A DNA stretch of 64,000 bases from Alphaproteobacteria bacterium (GCA_017938435.1 JAGBBO010000047.1:1-64000); one strand, 5' to 3'. Positions 52,964-63,710 are shown, numbered from the stretch's first letter. Numbers and translations are program-made. Notes: generated by a model not told the origin, from the letters alone.

Positions 52964-53737
52964 ATGGTCGAAAATAAAAATAATAATTATAGAAAAAGAT
53001 ATAACAGGGCTCCAAATCACAGAAAATATAGAAATGGTGGTAATGGTAAAAGACGTGGACTTTTGAACTTTTTGTTCTCTTTTGAAGGAAGAATTTCAAA
53101 AAATCTTTTTATCGGATTTAGTTTATTTTTCACACTTTTATCATTTGCTTTTGATATGATTTCAGTTGCAATTCCAGCTGAAAATAATCAAGTTTTTGAT
53201 ACAGTGTTTAGCATTATCAATCTATTCCTTCTTTGGTTTGTTATTACTCTTGGATACAAAAGGGCACATTCCCTTGGTATAAGTGGTTTTTATTCAATCA
53301 TTGGAACTATTCTTTTCAAACCATTTTTCTGTTTCTTAAGAACAGATCGTGATTTTGCAAATGATAGTGCTTATAAAAATCATTTTGATAACTTTAAAAA
53401 AGTTGGATATTTCTTTGATAGAAATATTTTTACACGAATTTTGTATATAGTTTTGCTTGGCGTTTTGGCTGCTGTTCCATATATGCTTTTAAAGAAAAAT
53501 ACTCTTTCAATCCAAGATTTTACTGATATTATGCTTTTCATTCTTGGTATAGTTGTATTTAATATTTTGCAATTATTTGTTATTAACAAAAAATGGTTCA
53601 GAAGATATTATTCAAATACTGTAAAAGTATTATCATTTATTGGATATAATCTTTTGGTTATTGCAGTAAGTGTGTTCTTTTATTCTGCATATATTTTAAT
53701 GATGATGATGCAAACAATGCAAAATGCACCAAAATAA
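52964..53737 (+). CDS. DUF805 membrane protein
   Basis: 257 residues. A basic N-terminus (1-33, Asn/Arg-rich) precedes LFSFEGRISKNLFIGFSLFF, the DUF805 opening, then four to five membrane helices and the RAHSLGISGFYSIIG motif (DUF805 RxHDxGxSG). Inner-membrane protein of unknown role. Clear SD (AAGGAG) and a terminator after it. Confidence 0.8.
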   Translation: MVENKNNNYRKRYNRAPNHRKYRNGGNGKRRGLLNFLFSFEGRISKNLFIGFSLFFTLLSFAFDMISVAIPAENNQVFDTVFSIINLFLLWFVITLGYKRAHSLGISGFYSIIGTILFKPFFCFLRTDRDFANDSAYKNHFDNFKKVGYFFDRNIFTRILYIVLLGVLAAVPYMLLKKNTLSIQDFTDIMLFILGIVVFNILQLFVINKKWFRRYYSNTVKVLSFIGYNLLVIAVSVFFYSAYILMMMMQTMQNAPK

Positions 53738-53765
53738 TAAATATAAGATTTTTCTATTTAAAAAT

Positions 53766-53789
53766 AGGGGGCTTTGGCTCCCTTTTTTA
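53766..53789 (+). terminator. Terminator of the DUF805 gene
   Basis: Stem AGGGGGC/GCTCCCT (with one G-T pair), loop TTTG, followed by six T's. Confidence 0.8.
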
Positions 53790-53851
53790 TTGTAAAAAAA
53801 TTTTTTTATGCTAATATCAATTCAAAAGAATTATGGGTAAAGGAGAAGTAA

Positions 53852-54895
53852 ATGTTTGAAAAATCAAAAGCATTAAATTTTATAGTTTTATTTTTTCTAT
53901 TATATATTCTAAAGGTTGGACAATCTATATTTCTTCCTTTTGTAGTTGCACTGTTTTTATGGTGTTTGATTTATATTTTAACTAATAATTACTCAAAAAT
54001 TTTTATTGAAAAATTAAAACTTCCAGCATGGAGTTGGTATTTTGCTCGTATTTTGGCGATTGTTACACTTGCAGGAATCATTTATTTTATCGTTATGGGC
54101 ATAAAGTCAAATATTGATGATGTATCCCAAACATTTGGACATTATCAAAAAAATATGGGTAATATTTTTGATAAAATTCAACAGTATTTTGGTATAAAAA
54201 ACAAGGTCGCATTTCATCATGTCCTTCGTGATATAAATATTGGTAAGGTCATCAATTCCATAGCCCAAGGTATTGCAAGTTTTGTGCAATCATCTATGAT
54301 GGTATTTATCTATCTTTTCTTTATTTTGCTAGAGGAAAAAAGTTTTTCTAAAAAAATTCCACAGCTTTTTTCATCAAAGAAAAAGGAAAAAGATGCAAAA
54401 GCATTATTTGAAAAAATTTACGCAAAAATAGAAATTTATGTTTCTGTTAAAATGTTTACAAGTTTCCTTACCGGAGTTCTAGCATATATTGTAATGACAT
54501 CGGTAAACCTTGATTTTGCAATGTTTTGGGCAATTTTGATATTCCTTTTGAATTTTATTCCAACAATAGGTTCAATCATATCATCAATATTCCCAATATT
54601 TTTTGCATTATTACAATTTAATGGTGATTTAATTCCAGTATCTGTTGTTGCAATAGGTATTATTGCAATACAACTTTTGATTGGAAATATTATCGACCCA
54701 AAAATTATGGGAAGAAAACTAAATCTAAGCCCATTGGTTTTGATTCTTTCCCTTGTTATTTGGGGTAGTATTTGGGGCATTGTTGGAATGTTTTTATGTG
54801 TGCCAATAATGATAATTTTAACTATTGCGTTATTACAATTTCCATCGACAAAGAAATTTGCAATGTTTCTTACAGAAGATGGAACAACTTTTTAA
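53852..54895 (+). CDS. AI-2E family membrane transporter (PerM/YdiK-like)
   Basis: 347 residues with about eight membrane helices. C-terminal signatures FLLNFIPTIGSIISSIFPI and GNIIDPKIMGRKLNLSPL identify the family. Members include AI-2 exporters and Na+/Li+ antiporters, so the substrate cannot be fixed. SD AAAGGAG. The small lipoprotein and mutS follow closely. Confidence 0.88.
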   Translation: MFEKSKALNFIVLFFLLYILKVGQSIFLPFVVALFLWCLIYILTNNYSKIFIEKLKLPAWSWYFARILAIVTLAGIIYFIVMGIKSNIDDVSQTFGHYQKNMGNIFDKIQQYFGIKNKVAFHHVLRDINIGKVINSIAQGIASFVQSSMMVFIYLFFILLEEKSFSKKIPQLFSSKKKEKDAKALFEKIYAKIEIYVSVKMFTSFLTGVLAYIVMTSVNLDFAMFWAILIFLLNFIPTIGSIISSIFPIFFALLQFNGDLIPVSVVAIGIIAIQLLIGNIIDPKIMGRKLNLSPLVLILSLVIWGSIWGIVGMFLCVPIMIILTIALLQFPSTKKFAMFLTEDGTTF

Positions 54896-54906
54896 TAGGG
54901 GGAAAT

Positions 54907-55041
54907 ATGTTTAAAACATTATCAGTTTTATTTATTTGTTTAATGGTTTCTGGTTGTGGTTGCAAATGTAAATATAACGATTATCTTCCAGAAAATAATC
55001 CACTTGTTATTCCAGAGGATTTAAAACCATCACAAAAATAA
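54907..55041 (+). CDS. Very small lipoprotein, 44 aa
   Basis: ATG at 54907 with GGGGGAAAT upstream. MFKTLSVLFICLMVSGC is a lipoprotein signal with lipobox VSGC, leaving about 28 mature residues, Cys/Lys then Pro-rich (NNPLVIPEDLKPSQK). The tail resembles the PLVIP phrase of alphaproteobacterial DUF3035-type and LptM-like small lipoproteins. It starts 11 bp after the AI-2E gene and 6 bp before mutS. Role unknown. Confidence 0.65.
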   Translation: MFKTLSVLFICLMVSGCGCKCKYNDYLPENNPLVIPEDLKPSQK

Positions 55042-55047
55042 GGATGT

Positions 55048-57741
55048 ATGATGAGTAGTTTAGAAAAAGTTACGCCTATGATGCAACAATATTTATCTGT
55101 GAAATCACAGCATAAAGATTGTCTTCTTATGTATCGTATGGGTGATTTTTATGAACTATTTTTTGATGATGCAGTAATTGCGTCAAAGGCATTAGATATT
55201 GCACTTACACATCGTGGAACCTATATGGGAAAGCAAGTTCCAATGTGTGGTGTTCCATACCATGCTTTTTCATCATATATGCCAAAACTTGTTCGACAGG
55301 GGTTTAAGGTCGCAATTTGTGATCAAATGGAAAGTCCAGAAGAAGCAAAAAAACGCGGTTATAAGGCTGTTGTAAAAAGAGAAGTTTCTCGTATTATTAC
55401 TGCTGGAACATTAACAGAAGATAATTTATTAAACGGTTCGTTTAACAATTATTTAATGTCGCTTGTTTTTGTTGATGGTTTAGAAATGAAAATTTCTGTT
55501 GCTTTAACAGATATTTCTACTGGTGAATTTACTATTTATTCATTCGAAGAAAATTCAATATCTGAATTACTTTCATTAACTGTTGTTAAAAATCCTGCTG
55601 AAATAATTATGTCACAGGATGATATTGATAATCCTAAACTTGAAAGTTTTATTTCTCAATTCAAGGCAAAAATTGTTATTAAACCTTATACATTTTTTGA
55701 TTCTCTTAATGCGAAAATTAACCTTTGCAAAGTTTTTAAAGTTGCAGAAGTTTCTGTTCTTGGTGATTTTTCTGATCCAGAGATTCGTGCCCAAGGTGCT
55801 ATTTTAAATTATATTAACCTTACACAAATTGGGCAAATTCCAAATATTTCTAAACCACATAAAAAATCTAATTCTGATATTCTTCAAATTGATGCCTTTT
55901 CAGTTAAGAATTTGGAAATATTTGAAAATATAAATGATGATACAACAAAATCATCCAATCTTTTTGCTGTAATGGATAAGACAAAAACACCTATGGGAAA
56001 GCGAGAGCTTAAAAATGCGTTAAGTTCACCTCTTGCAAATGTTACGGAAATAAATAAAAGGTTAAATATTGTTGATTTCTTTTTTAATAAATCTGATTTA
56101 ATCGAAAATATTCGTGATATTTTATCCCAAGTTTTTGATATTCAACGAATTGTTTCAAGAATAAGTTGCAACCGTGCTGGTCCAAGGGATTTGCTTAATA
56201 TTGGCGAAACATTATCAATCATTCCAACCCTTAAAAATTTATTATTACAATCTGTTGAAAACAGTATTGATAACCCAATACAATCTATTATTGATGAATT
56301 AAAAGATTTTTCATCTCTTGCACATAATATTCAAAGTGCAATAATTGATGAACCGCCACTAATTACTCGTGATGGTGGATTTATCAGGGAGGGGTATCAT
56401 CCGGCACTTGATGAATATAAATTGCTTTCTAAAAATACAAAACAGGTTATTTTAGATTTACAGGCAAAATATTCTCTTGATGCCAAGGTTTTAAATTTAA
56501 AAATAAAATATAATAATCTTGCTGGGTATTTTATTGAAGTTCCAACCAAACAGGCAACATCACTTCTTGAACCAAATAGTGGGTTTATTCATAAACAAAC
56601 TCTTGTAAATTGTGTCCGTTTTACAACTCCGGAATTATCAGAGATAGAGCAAAAAATATTGGTTGCACAGGATAAATCTCTTTCTTTGGAATTAAGTTTG
56701 TTTGATGAACTTTGCAAAACAATTCTTGATAGGGTTGATGATATAAACACATTATCAGATGCTATTGCCAAATTGGATTTTTATTCTTCTCTTGCATTGC
56801 TTGCTCAAACAAACGATTATGTAAAACCAGTTATAGATGATTCGTTTGCTTTTGAAATAATTGATGGTCGTCATCCTGTGGTAGAAACTAATTTAAAGCA
56901 ACAAAATATTACATTCATTCCAAACGATTGTTCGTTGGAAAACAAAGGGGAAAATAGTAAACTTTGGATTTTAACAGGGCCAAATATGGCTGGTAAATCT
57001 ACATTTTTAAGACAAAATGCAATTATTACAATTATGGCTCAGATTGGTTCATTTGTTCCTGCAACCTCAGCTCATATTGGTGTAGTTAATAAATTGTTCA
57101 GTCGTGTTGGTGCTTCTGATAATTTGGCAAGAGGTCAATCAACATTTATGGTAGAAATGAGTGAAACTGCGACTATTCTTAATCAAGCAGATGAACATTC
57201 ATTTGTCATCCTTGATGAAATAGGAAGGGGAACCGCAACATTTGATGGTCTTTCTATTGCATGGGCAGTGCTTGAATACCTTAACAATATAAATCGTTGT
57301 CGTGGTATTTTTGCAACACATTATCATGAACTTACTGGTGCTATTGAAAAAATGAAAAATGTTTCTGCTCATACTATGGAGATAAAAGAATATAAGGGTG
57401 ATGTAATTTTCATTCACAAAGTAGGTATTGGCGTTGCCGATAAATCATACGGAATACATGTCGCAAAAATTGCTGGTATTCCAGAGGAAGTTATTTCAAG
57501 GGCATCCCAAATTTTGGAAACATTTGAATCTAATGAAGATAATTTATCTAATAAAAAATTAGTTAAAAAGATTGATGAAATGGATTTATTTTCATTTAAA
57601 CCTCAAACTGAAATAAATAAAAAATCCGAAGAAGATGAAAAACTTCGCCGTCTTCGTGACAAATTAAAGGAGATAAATCCTGATGACCTATCTCCGAAAT
57701 CTGCATTATCAATTATGTATGAAATAAAAGATATGTTTTAA
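55048..57741 (+). CDS. mutS: DNA mismatch repair ATPase MutS
   Basis: 897 residues. The mismatch-binding Phe-x-Glu is in MGDFYELFFDDA; the ATPase has Walker A TGPNMAGKSTFLRQNA, LDEIGRGTATFDGLSIAWA (Walker B) and FATHYHELT. A helical C-terminal dimerisation tail ends the protein. SD AAGGATG overlaps the preceding lipoprotein stop. mutL is not in the window. If functional, mismatch repair would dampen homopolymer slippage, relevant to the A9, G8 and A10 tracts. Confidence 0.97.
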   Translation: MMSSLEKVTPMMQQYLSVKSQHKDCLLMYRMGDFYELFFDDAVIASKALDIALTHRGTYMGKQVPMCGVPYHAFSSYMPKLVRQGFKVAICDQMESPEEAKKRGYKAVVKREVSRIITAGTLTEDNLLNGSFNNYLMSLVFVDGLEMKISVALTDISTGEFTIYSFEENSISELLSLTVVKNPAEIIMSQDDIDNPKLESFISQFKAKIVIKPYTFFDSLNAKINLCKVFKVAEVSVLGDFSDPEIRAQGAILNYINLTQIGQIPNISKPHKKSNSDILQIDAFSVKNLEIFENINDDTTKSSNLFAVMDKTKTPMGKRELKNALSSPLANVTEINKRLNIVDFFFNKSDLIENIRDILSQVFDIQRIVSRISCNRAGPRDLLNIGETLSIIPTLKNLLLQSVENSIDNPIQSIIDELKDFSSLAHNIQSAIIDEPPLITRDGGFIREGYHPALDEYKLLSKNTKQVILDLQAKYSLDAKVLNLKIKYNNLAGYFIEVPTKQATSLLEPNSGFIHKQTLVNCVRFTTPELSEIEQKILVAQDKSLSLELSLFDELCKTILDRVDDINTLSDAIAKLDFYSSLALLAQTNDYVKPVIDDSFAFEIIDGRHPVVETNLKQQNITFIPNDCSLENKGENSKLWILTGPNMAGKSTFLRQNAIITIMAQIGSFVPATSAHIGVVNKLFSRVGASDNLARGQSTFMVEMSETATILNQADEHSFVILDEIGRGTATFDGLSIAWAVLEYLNNINRCRGIFATHYHELTGAIEKMKNVSAHTMEIKEYKGDVIFIHKVGIGVADKSYGIHVAKIAGIPEEVISRASQILETFESNEDNLSNKKLVKKIDEMDLFSFKPQTEINKKSEEDEKLRRLRDKLKEINPDDLSPKSALSIMYEIKDMF

Positions 57742-58139
57742 TATCTTTCATTTGCAAAGTGTTTCACAGCAATAGAAGCGAGTGGTTTCAAGTGTGCTCT
57801 GTAAAACAAAGGTTGCGTTTTTTCTGAATCATTAAATTGTTTAATATTAACATTAAAGTGAACAGAAAGAGTATTAAGTTCATTCAAAACATTTCTTAAA
57901 TGAGCTTTATCTTCATCATTAAGAAGTCCATAAACATAATCATTATCCAAAAATTTTACAATTTTTTTAATATAGTCATAATTCATTTTGTAAACAAAAT
58001 AATTGTTATTGGATGCTATGATTTTTTCTTTTTCTGCTTCACGAATAATTTCCATACAATCATCTATAACAATAAACATTGCCTTTATTGTGCTTTTATA
58101 TATTTTATCTTGTATAGGAGTTTCTCTAACTTTTTTCAT
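57738..58139 (-). CDS. Hypothetical helical protein, 133 aa
   Basis: Soluble, almost wholly helical protein (KSTIKAMFIVIDDCMEIIRE, MNYDYIKKIVKFLDND, LRNVLNELNTLSVHFNVN). No family recognised. Ribosome site AAGGG upstream. The 3' end overlaps mutS by 4 bp (convergent). Coding-like composition throughout. Confidence 0.6.
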   Translation of the reverse strand: MKKVRETPIQDKIYKSTIKAMFIVIDDCMEIIREAEKEKIIASNNNYFVYKMNYDYIKKIVKFLDNDYVYGLLNDEDKAHLRNVLNELNTLSVHFNVNIKQFNDSEKTQPLFYRAHLKPLASIAVKHFANERY

Positions 58140-58275
58140 TACTTTTCCCTTGTTTTTTTATTGTTAATAAAAAAGTTCTTTTATGCTTAAATATAATCAT
58201 AATACATTTTTTGTCAACAAAAAATCTTGTAAAATTCAAAATAATTTGCTAATATAAAAGAAGAGGTTAAAAAAT

Positions 58276-59199
58276 ATGTCAATAAATGGTTTTATAAATA
58301 TAGATAAGCCATTAAATATTACATCAAACGATGTCGTTTTTAAGGTTAAAAAAATGCTTTATCCTGTGTTTGGTAAGGTAAAGATTGGTCACACAGGAAC
58401 GCTTGACCCTCTTGCAAGTGGAGTTTTGCCTATTGCTCTTGGCGAAGCTACTAAAACAGTAGCTTTTCAAATGGAAAATACAAAAACATATGAATTTTCA
58501 ATAAAATTTGGTTCGGAAACTTCTACTGATGATGCCGAAGGTGAAATAATTAAAACATCAGATTTTATTCCAACAATAGATGAAATAAGGCAAATTTTAC
58601 CACGATTTTTAGGTAAAATCGAACAAATTCCTCCAAAATATTCTGCAATAAAAATAAATGGAAAAAGGGCGTATGATCTTGCCCGTCAGGGTGAAGATTT
58701 TGAAATAAAACCACGAGAAAATTTCATTCATCATCTTGATTTATTGGAAAAAATTGATAATTCTGAATACAAATTTAAAGTAACAGCGAATAAAGGTTTT
58801 TATGTTCGTTCTATTGCAAGGGATATCGCCAGAGCCTTAAATTCTGCAGGATTTGTTTCGTATTTGCGTCGTATCTCTAATGGACCTTTTAATTTGGAAA
58901 ATTCAATAACACTTGACAAATTAGAAAAAATATTGCAAAATACCGAACAATCGTTGGATGTACGGAAATTTGATAGCGATGTTTTGCTTCCTGTATCCTT
59001 TGGGCTGAACGACATCTTGGCTTTGGATATAACTGAAGGGCAAAATGAAAAATTAAGAAATGGACAATGGATAAAGGCAGATTGCTTTGAAAACATAAAT
59101 TCCGATTCTTTATATAAAATAATATCAAACTCCAAACTTTCAGCAGTTATTAAATTAGAAGATGGTTTTTTAAAAACTGTCCGTGTTTTTAACTTGTAA
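58276..59199 (+). CDS. truB: tRNA pseudouridine-55 synthase TruB
   Basis: 307 residues. The catalytic Asp is in [31 protein letters not shown] and the motif [19 protein letters not shown] follow. It makes Psi55 in the T loop of tRNAs. First of truB-rpsO-pnp, a conserved order. SD AAGAGGT. Confidence 0.95.
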   Translation: MSINGFINIDKPLNITSNDVVFKVKKMLYPVFGKVKIGHTGTLDPLASGVLPIALGEATKTVAFQMENTKTYEFSIKFGSETSTDDAEGEIIKTSDFIPTIDEIRQILPRFLGKIEQIPPKYSAIKINGKRAYDLARQGEDFEIKPRENFIHHLDLLEKIDNSEYKFKVTANKGFYVRSIARDIARALNSAGFVSYLRRISNGPFNLENSITLDKLEKILQNTEQSLDVRKFDSDVLLPVSFGLNDILALDITEGQNEKLRNGQWIKADCFENINSDSLYKIISNSKLSAVIKLEDGFLKTVRVFNL

Positions 59200-59215
59200 A
59201 AGAAAGGAATTAAAA

Positions 59216-59485
59216 ATGTCAATTACAAAAGAAAAAAAACAAGCTTTAATCAAAGATTTTAAAGTTTCAGAAAAAGATACAGGTTCATCAGAAGTTCAAA
59301 TTGCGATTCTTACTGAAAGAATTAACAATTTAACTGAACACTTTAAATCAAATAAAAAAGATAATGCTTCAAAACTTGGTATGATGAAAATGGTAAACAA
59401 CAGAAAAACTTTGCTTGCTTATCTTAAAAGAACAAATCCAAAATCATACGAAGAAATTATTAAAAAATTAGGTTTAAGAAAATAA
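59216..59485 (+). CDS. rpsO: 30S ribosomal protein S15
   Basis: 89 residues from ATG 59216, with AAAGGAA upstream; this is the standard size, and an upstream in-frame start inside truB is not needed. [26 protein letters not shown] and [20 protein letters not shown] are the S15 helices that bind 16S rRNA. Confidence 0.97.
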   Translation: MSITKEKKQALIKDFKVSEKDTGSSEVQIAILTERINNLTEHFKSNKKDNASKLGMMKMVNNRKTLLAYLKRTNPKSYEEIIKKLGLRK

Positions 59486-59500
59486 AGTTTATTAAAATGT

Positions 59501-59530
59501 CTTAAGGGGGGAATTTTTTCTTCCCTTAAG
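59501..59530 (+). terminator. Terminator or processing hairpin between rpsO and pnp
   Basis: Stem CTTAAGGG/CCCTTAAG (59501-59508 with 59523-59530). The T tail is weak, so read-through into pnp is plausible. Confidence 0.55.
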
Positions 59531-59558
59531 TACATTTTTAATGTATTATTGTAAATAT

Positions 59559-59656
59559 GGAAAAGGGCAAGGTAAGTCAGAATATAGAATCCAATATGAC
59601 TTGACTTGGATTGTATTTTCTGACTTTTAAAAAGTCATCTTTCCTTTCTCTTTTCC
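59559..59656 (+). promoter_or_regulatory. pnp leader: long stem-loop, possible autoregulatory site
   Basis: Nested pairings form one long hairpin: GGAAAAG 59559-59565 with 59650-59656, AAGG 59569-59572 with 59643-59646, AAGTCAGAA 59574-59582 with 59618-59626, and AATCCAA 59588-59594 with 59606-59612. An alternative hairpin GACTTTT/AAAAGTC (59622-59636) competes with the third helix. It lies 34 nt before pnp. Confidence 0.55.
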
Positions 59657-59689
59657 CTTTTTAATAACAAACAAACGAAAGGATAAAAT

Positions 59690-61816
59690 ATGTTTGGATT
59701 AGGAAAAAAGAAATCTATGTTTAACATAGTTGAAAAAGAAATTATGTGGGAAGGTAAGAAACTTACACTTCAAACAGGTAAAATCGCAAGACAGGCAACT
59801 GGTGCTGTTTTTGCAACTTATGGTGATACAAAAGTTCTTGCAACAGTAGTTGCTGCAAAAGAAGCAAAAGAAGGTCAAGACTTTTTTCCATTGACTGTTA
59901 ATTATCAGGAAAAATTTGCATCTGCAGGAAAAATTCCTGGATCATTTAATCGTCGTGAAGGAAGACCTTCTGTTCATGAAACTTTGGTTTCTCGTCTTAT
60001 TGATAGACCTATAAGACCACTTTTCCCAGAAACATTTAAAAACGAAGTTCAAGTAATTGCAACAGTATTCAATTATGATAAAACAAATTCACCTGATATA
60101 GTTGCAATGATTGCATCAAGTGCTGCTTTAGCAATTTCAGGTATTCCATTTATGGGTCCTATTGGTGCAGCTCGTGTTGCATACATCAATGATAAATTTG
60201 TTGTAAACCCAACAAAGCAAGAACTTGAAAATACAAAACTTGATTTGGTTGTTGCTGGAACAGAAGAAGGTGTTTTAATGGTTGAATCAGAAGCAAATGA
60301 ACTTTCTGAAGATACAATGCTTTCTGCTGTTGAAACTGGTTTCAAATCATTCCAACCAATTATCAAACTTATAAAAGAAATGAAACAAGAAGTTGGAAAT
60401 CCAGATTGGGAAATTCCTGCACAAGTTCCTGAATATGCAACATTAAAAGCTAAATTTGTTGCTGAATTTGGTGATGAAATTACAAAGGCTTATAAAATAA
60501 AAGCAAAACTTGAAAGACAAGATGCTTTGGCTGATATTAAGGAACGTGCATTTGCAACAATTGATGCCGAAGATGAAGTTTCACTTCGTGTTGCACCTTA
60601 TGTATTTAGTGATATAGAAGCAGAAACAATGCGTGGTGCAATTTTAAGAGGAGAACCTCGTATCGATGGTCGTGATACAAAAACAGTTCGTCCAATCGAA
60701 TGTGAAGTTGGTATCCTTGGAAGAAATCATGGTTCTGCACTTTTCACTCGTGGTGAAACACAGGCTTTGGTATCTGCTACAATCGGTGTAAAAGATGATG
60801 AACAATTAGAAGATGATTTGAACGGAGTTCGTGGTGAAAGATTTATGCTTCACTATAATTTTCCTCCATTTTCTGTTGGTGAATGTGGAAAACTTGGTTC
60901 ACCTGGCCGTCGTGAAATCGGACATGGAAAACTTGCATGGAGAGCAAATCATGCAATGCTTCCATCATACGAAGAATTCCCTTACACAATTCGTGTAGTA
61001 TCAGATATTACTGAATCAAATGGATCTTCATCTATGGCAACAACTTGTGGTGCAAGTTTGGCTATGATGGATGCCGGTATTCCAGTTAAGGCTCCTGTTG
61101 CAGGTATTGCTATGGGCTTGATTAAAGAAGGCGATCAATTTGCTATTCTTACTGATATTATGGGTGATGAAGATCATCTTGGCGATATGGATTTCAAAGT
61201 TGCTGGAACAAAAGATGGTATAACTGCTCTTCAAATGGATATTAAAATTACATCTATTACATTTGAAATTATGAAACAAGCATTAGCACAAGCACACGAA
61301 GGAAGAAAACATATCCTTGGTAAAATGGCAGAAGCTATTAAAGAACCAAGAAAGGAACTTTCTCAATATGCACCAACTATTGTTGAAATGCAAATCAATC
61401 CAAAGAAGATTCGTTCTGTTATCGGAAGTGGTGGTGCAGTGATTCGTTCTATTTGTGAAAAATCTAATACAAAGATTGAAATAGAAGATTCTGGTCTTGT
61501 AAAAATTGCAGGTCTTGATAAAGATGAAATTTCTGTTGCACAAAAAATGATTAACGATATTTGTGCAGATCCTGAAATTGGAAAAGTTTATGATGGAGAA
61601 GTTATAAAACTTATGGACTTTGGTGCTGTAGTTTCCATTATGAATGGATCTAATGAAGGTATGGTTCATATTTCTGAAATTCGTGACCGTAAAGTGAAAA
61701 AAATAGAAGATGTTCTTGCTGTTGGCGATAAAGTTCGTGTTATGGTAACCGAAATGAAAGATGGAAAGACAAGACTTTCTATTAAACAAGCTGCAGCTTT
61801 GGATAGTATTTCTTAA
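59690..61816 (+). CDS. pnp: Polynucleotide phosphorylase
   Basis: 708 residues, the standard size. Two RNase PH domains ([26 protein letters not shown] with [10 protein letters not shown] and [17 protein letters not shown]), a KH domain ([15 protein letters not shown]) and an S1 domain ([17 protein letters not shown]) at the end. It degrades RNA 3'-5' with phosphate and sits in the degradosome. SD AAAGGA. Usual truB-rpsO-pnp setting. Confidence 0.97.
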   Translation: MFGLGKKKSMFNIVEKEIMWEGKKLTLQTGKIARQATGAVFATYGDTKVLATVVAAKEAKEGQDFFPLTVNYQEKFASAGKIPGSFNRREGRPSVHETLVSRLIDRPIRPLFPETFKNEVQVIATVFNYDKTNSPDIVAMIASSAALAISGIPFMGPIGAARVAYINDKFVVNPTKQELENTKLDLVVAGTEEGVLMVESEANELSEDTMLSAVETGFKSFQPIIKLIKEMKQEVGNPDWEIPAQVPEYATLKAKFVAEFGDEITKAYKIKAKLERQDALADIKERAFATIDAEDEVSLRVAPYVFSDIEAETMRGAILRGEPRIDGRDTKTVRPIECEVGILGRNHGSALFTRGETQALVSATIGVKDDEQLEDDLNGVRGERFMLHYNFPPFSVGECGKLGSPGRREIGHGKLAWRANHAMLPSYEEFPYTIRVVSDITESNGSSSMATTCGASLAMMDAGIPVKAPVAGIAMGLIKEGDQFAILTDIMGDEDHLGDMDFKVAGTKDGITALQMDIKITSITFEIMKQALAQAHEGRKHILGKMAEAIKEPRKELSQYAPTIVEMQINPKKIRSVIGSGGAVIRSICEKSNTKIEIEDSGLVKIAGLDKDEISVAQKMINDICADPEIGKVYDGEVIKLMDFGAVVSIMNGSNEGMVHISEIRDRKVKKIEDVLAVGDKVRVMVTEMKDGKTRLSIKQAAALDSIS

Positions 61817-61822
61817 TAATAA

Positions 61823-61850
61823 AAAGGGGGTTCGCCCCCTTTCATCTTTT
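61823..61850 (+). terminator. Terminator of pnp
   Basis: Perfect 8-bp stem AAAGGGGG/CCCCCTTT (61823-61830 with 61835-61842) capped by TTCG. The tail is CATCTTTT, so weakly T-rich. Confidence 0.78.
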
Positions 61851-61868
61851 AGGTTTTAGGATTTTTAA

Positions 61869-62684
61869 ATGAATATTGGAACATTTGATAGTGGTCTTGG
61901 CGGGCTTTTGATAACAAAGTCTTTGATAGAGGCAATGCCCGAGTATAATTTTTGTTATCTTGGTGATACTTTGCATGTTCCATATGGTGCAAGATCAAAA
62001 GAAGTGGTTTATACTTTTACAAAAAATTGCATTGAATATTTATTTGAAAAAAAAGATTGTAAGTTAATTATTATTGCATGTAATACTGCGACATTTGCTG
62101 CATTAAGAAAATTGCAACAAACATATCTTCCACAAAAATATCCAGACAGACGAATTTTAGGTGTTATTGTCCCTACAGTAGAGGAAGTCATAGGAAAAAA
62201 ATATAATTCTGTTGGACTTCTTGCGACACATGGAACTGTGAATTCTGATGTCTATGGAATTGAACTTAAAAAACGAAATCCAGATATAAAATTGTATTCT
62301 CGTTCTGCTCCATTATTGGTTCCCCTTGTTGAAAATAATGCTGACGAGTTTGCAATGCCGATAATTGAATCTTATGTAAAACAGTTTGCTAATACTGATA
62401 TTGAGGCAATTATTTTAGGTTGCACTCATTATCCTCATTACAAGACTCAAATTGCCACTGCTACTGAAAAAATATTAGGCAGAAAAATTGACATTATTTC
62501 CCAGGATGAATTTTTATCTGTATCATTAAAAAATTATCTTTTGCGACATCCTGAAATAGATAAGGATTTATCAAAAGATTCAAAGTATGTTTTTGAAATT
62601 ACAGATATAAATGATGCTTATATATCACAAGCAAAGGCAATATTTGGTAACGATAATATTGTTGTTCAAAAGGTTGACATATAA
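61869..62684 (+). CDS. murI: Glutamate racemase
   Basis: 271 residues. The catalytic Cys pair is in IIACNTATFAAL and ILGCTHYPHY; the start has FDSGLGGLLITKSL and YLGDTLHVPYG. It provides D-glutamate for peptidoglycan. A weak ribosome site (TTAGG) precedes it. tilS follows 24 bp after its stop. Confidence 0.94.
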   Translation: MNIGTFDSGLGGLLITKSLIEAMPEYNFCYLGDTLHVPYGARSKEVVYTFTKNCIEYLFEKKDCKLIIIACNTATFAALRKLQQTYLPQKYPDRRILGVIVPTVEEVIGKKYNSVGLLATHGTVNSDVYGIELKKRNPDIKLYSRSAPLLVPLVENNADEFAMPIIESYVKQFANTDIEAIILGCTHYPHYKTQIATATEKILGRKIDIISQDEFLSVSLKNYLLRHPEIDKDLSKDSKYVFEITDINDAYISQAKAIFGNDNIVVQKVDI

Positions 62685-62708
62685 ACAAATTCTTCCTATA
62701 TATAAATT

Positions 62709-63710
62709 ATGATTACACAAGAAGTTTTTGATAATAATCTTTCTGGTATTTTAAAGGTGCATCCTTTAAAGGTTGTTGTTGCTGTTTCTGGTGGTTCGGA
62801 CAGTATGGCACTAACAATACTTACTCATAATTGGGCTATTAAAAATGGTATTGAACTTACTGCATTAACTGTTGATCATAATTTAAGAAAAGAGTCTAAA
62901 TCTGAGGCAGAAACTGTTCATAAATGGTGTGAAAAGTATGGTATAAAACATCAAATTTTGACTTATATAGGTCCGATTCCTACTTCTAATATTGAGGCAG
63001 TTGCAAGGGAATATCGTTATAAATTACTAACTGATTTTATGAAAAAAAATTCTATCAATTACCTTTTTATCGCCCATAATCAGGATGAACAATGTGAAAC
63101 ATTTTTCCTTAATCTTTCTCGTGGAAGTGGTGTTTATGGACTTTGTGGAATGCCATCTATTTCTCAAAGATTTGATATAAATATTGTTCGCCCAATGCTT
63201 TTATTTACAAAATCAGAAATAAAGGAATTTTTAACTTCTATTTCCCAAGATTGGATTGAAGATCCAAGTAATTCTGACACTAAATATAAACGCGTTAGAA
63301 TAAGAAATTTAAAGGAATTGACATCTTCATTGGAACTTTCAAATGATCGTTTGAATAATACCATGAAAAATATGGAACGAGTTCGTGATTGTGTCGAATT
63401 TTTTGTTTCGGAATGTATAAAAAAGTCTGTAATATCAAATAATTCAAAATTAGTTATTGATAAGGATGTCCTTTTGTATTATCCAGAGGAAATTGCTCTT
63501 CGTTCACTAGCAAAACTTTTGCAAACTTTTGCAAACACAGATTATCCACCTCGTTTTGAAAGTTTAGAAAATTTATACTCTAAGATAAAAAATATGCAAC
63601 TTGGTCATGGAATTACATTATCAAAAACAAAAATTTCTTTTGATAAAGCAAAGAATATAGTTTTTGAACCAGAGATTGGAAGAGGCAAAAAAACTGCTGG
63701 TAAAATATAA
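62709..63710 (+). CDS. tilS: tRNA(Ile)-lysidine synthase TilS
   Basis: 333 residues. ATP-pyrophosphatase P-loop VVVAVSGGSDSMAL, then LTVDHNLRKES, AHNQDEQCETFFLNLSRGSG, and DWIEDPSNSDTKYKRVRIRN. It modifies C34 of the AUA-reading tRNA(Ile). The C-terminal tRNA-binding part is short, as in small TilS forms. tilS-ftsH is the usual order, seen here. Confidence 0.93.
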   Translation: MITQEVFDNNLSGILKVHPLKVVVAVSGGSDSMALTILTHNWAIKNGIELTALTVDHNLRKESKSEAETVHKWCEKYGIKHQILTYIGPIPTSNIEAVAREYRYKLLTDFMKKNSINYLFIAHNQDEQCETFFLNLSRGSGVYGLCGMPSISQRFDINIVRPMLLFTKSEIKEFLTSISQDWIEDPSNSDTKYKRVRIRNLKELTSSLELSNDRLNNTMKNMERVRDCVEFFVSECIKKSVISNNSKLVIDKDVLLYYPEEIALRSLAKLLQTFANTDYPPRFESLENLYSKIKNMQLGHGITLSKTKISFDKAKNIVFEPEIGRGKKTAGKI

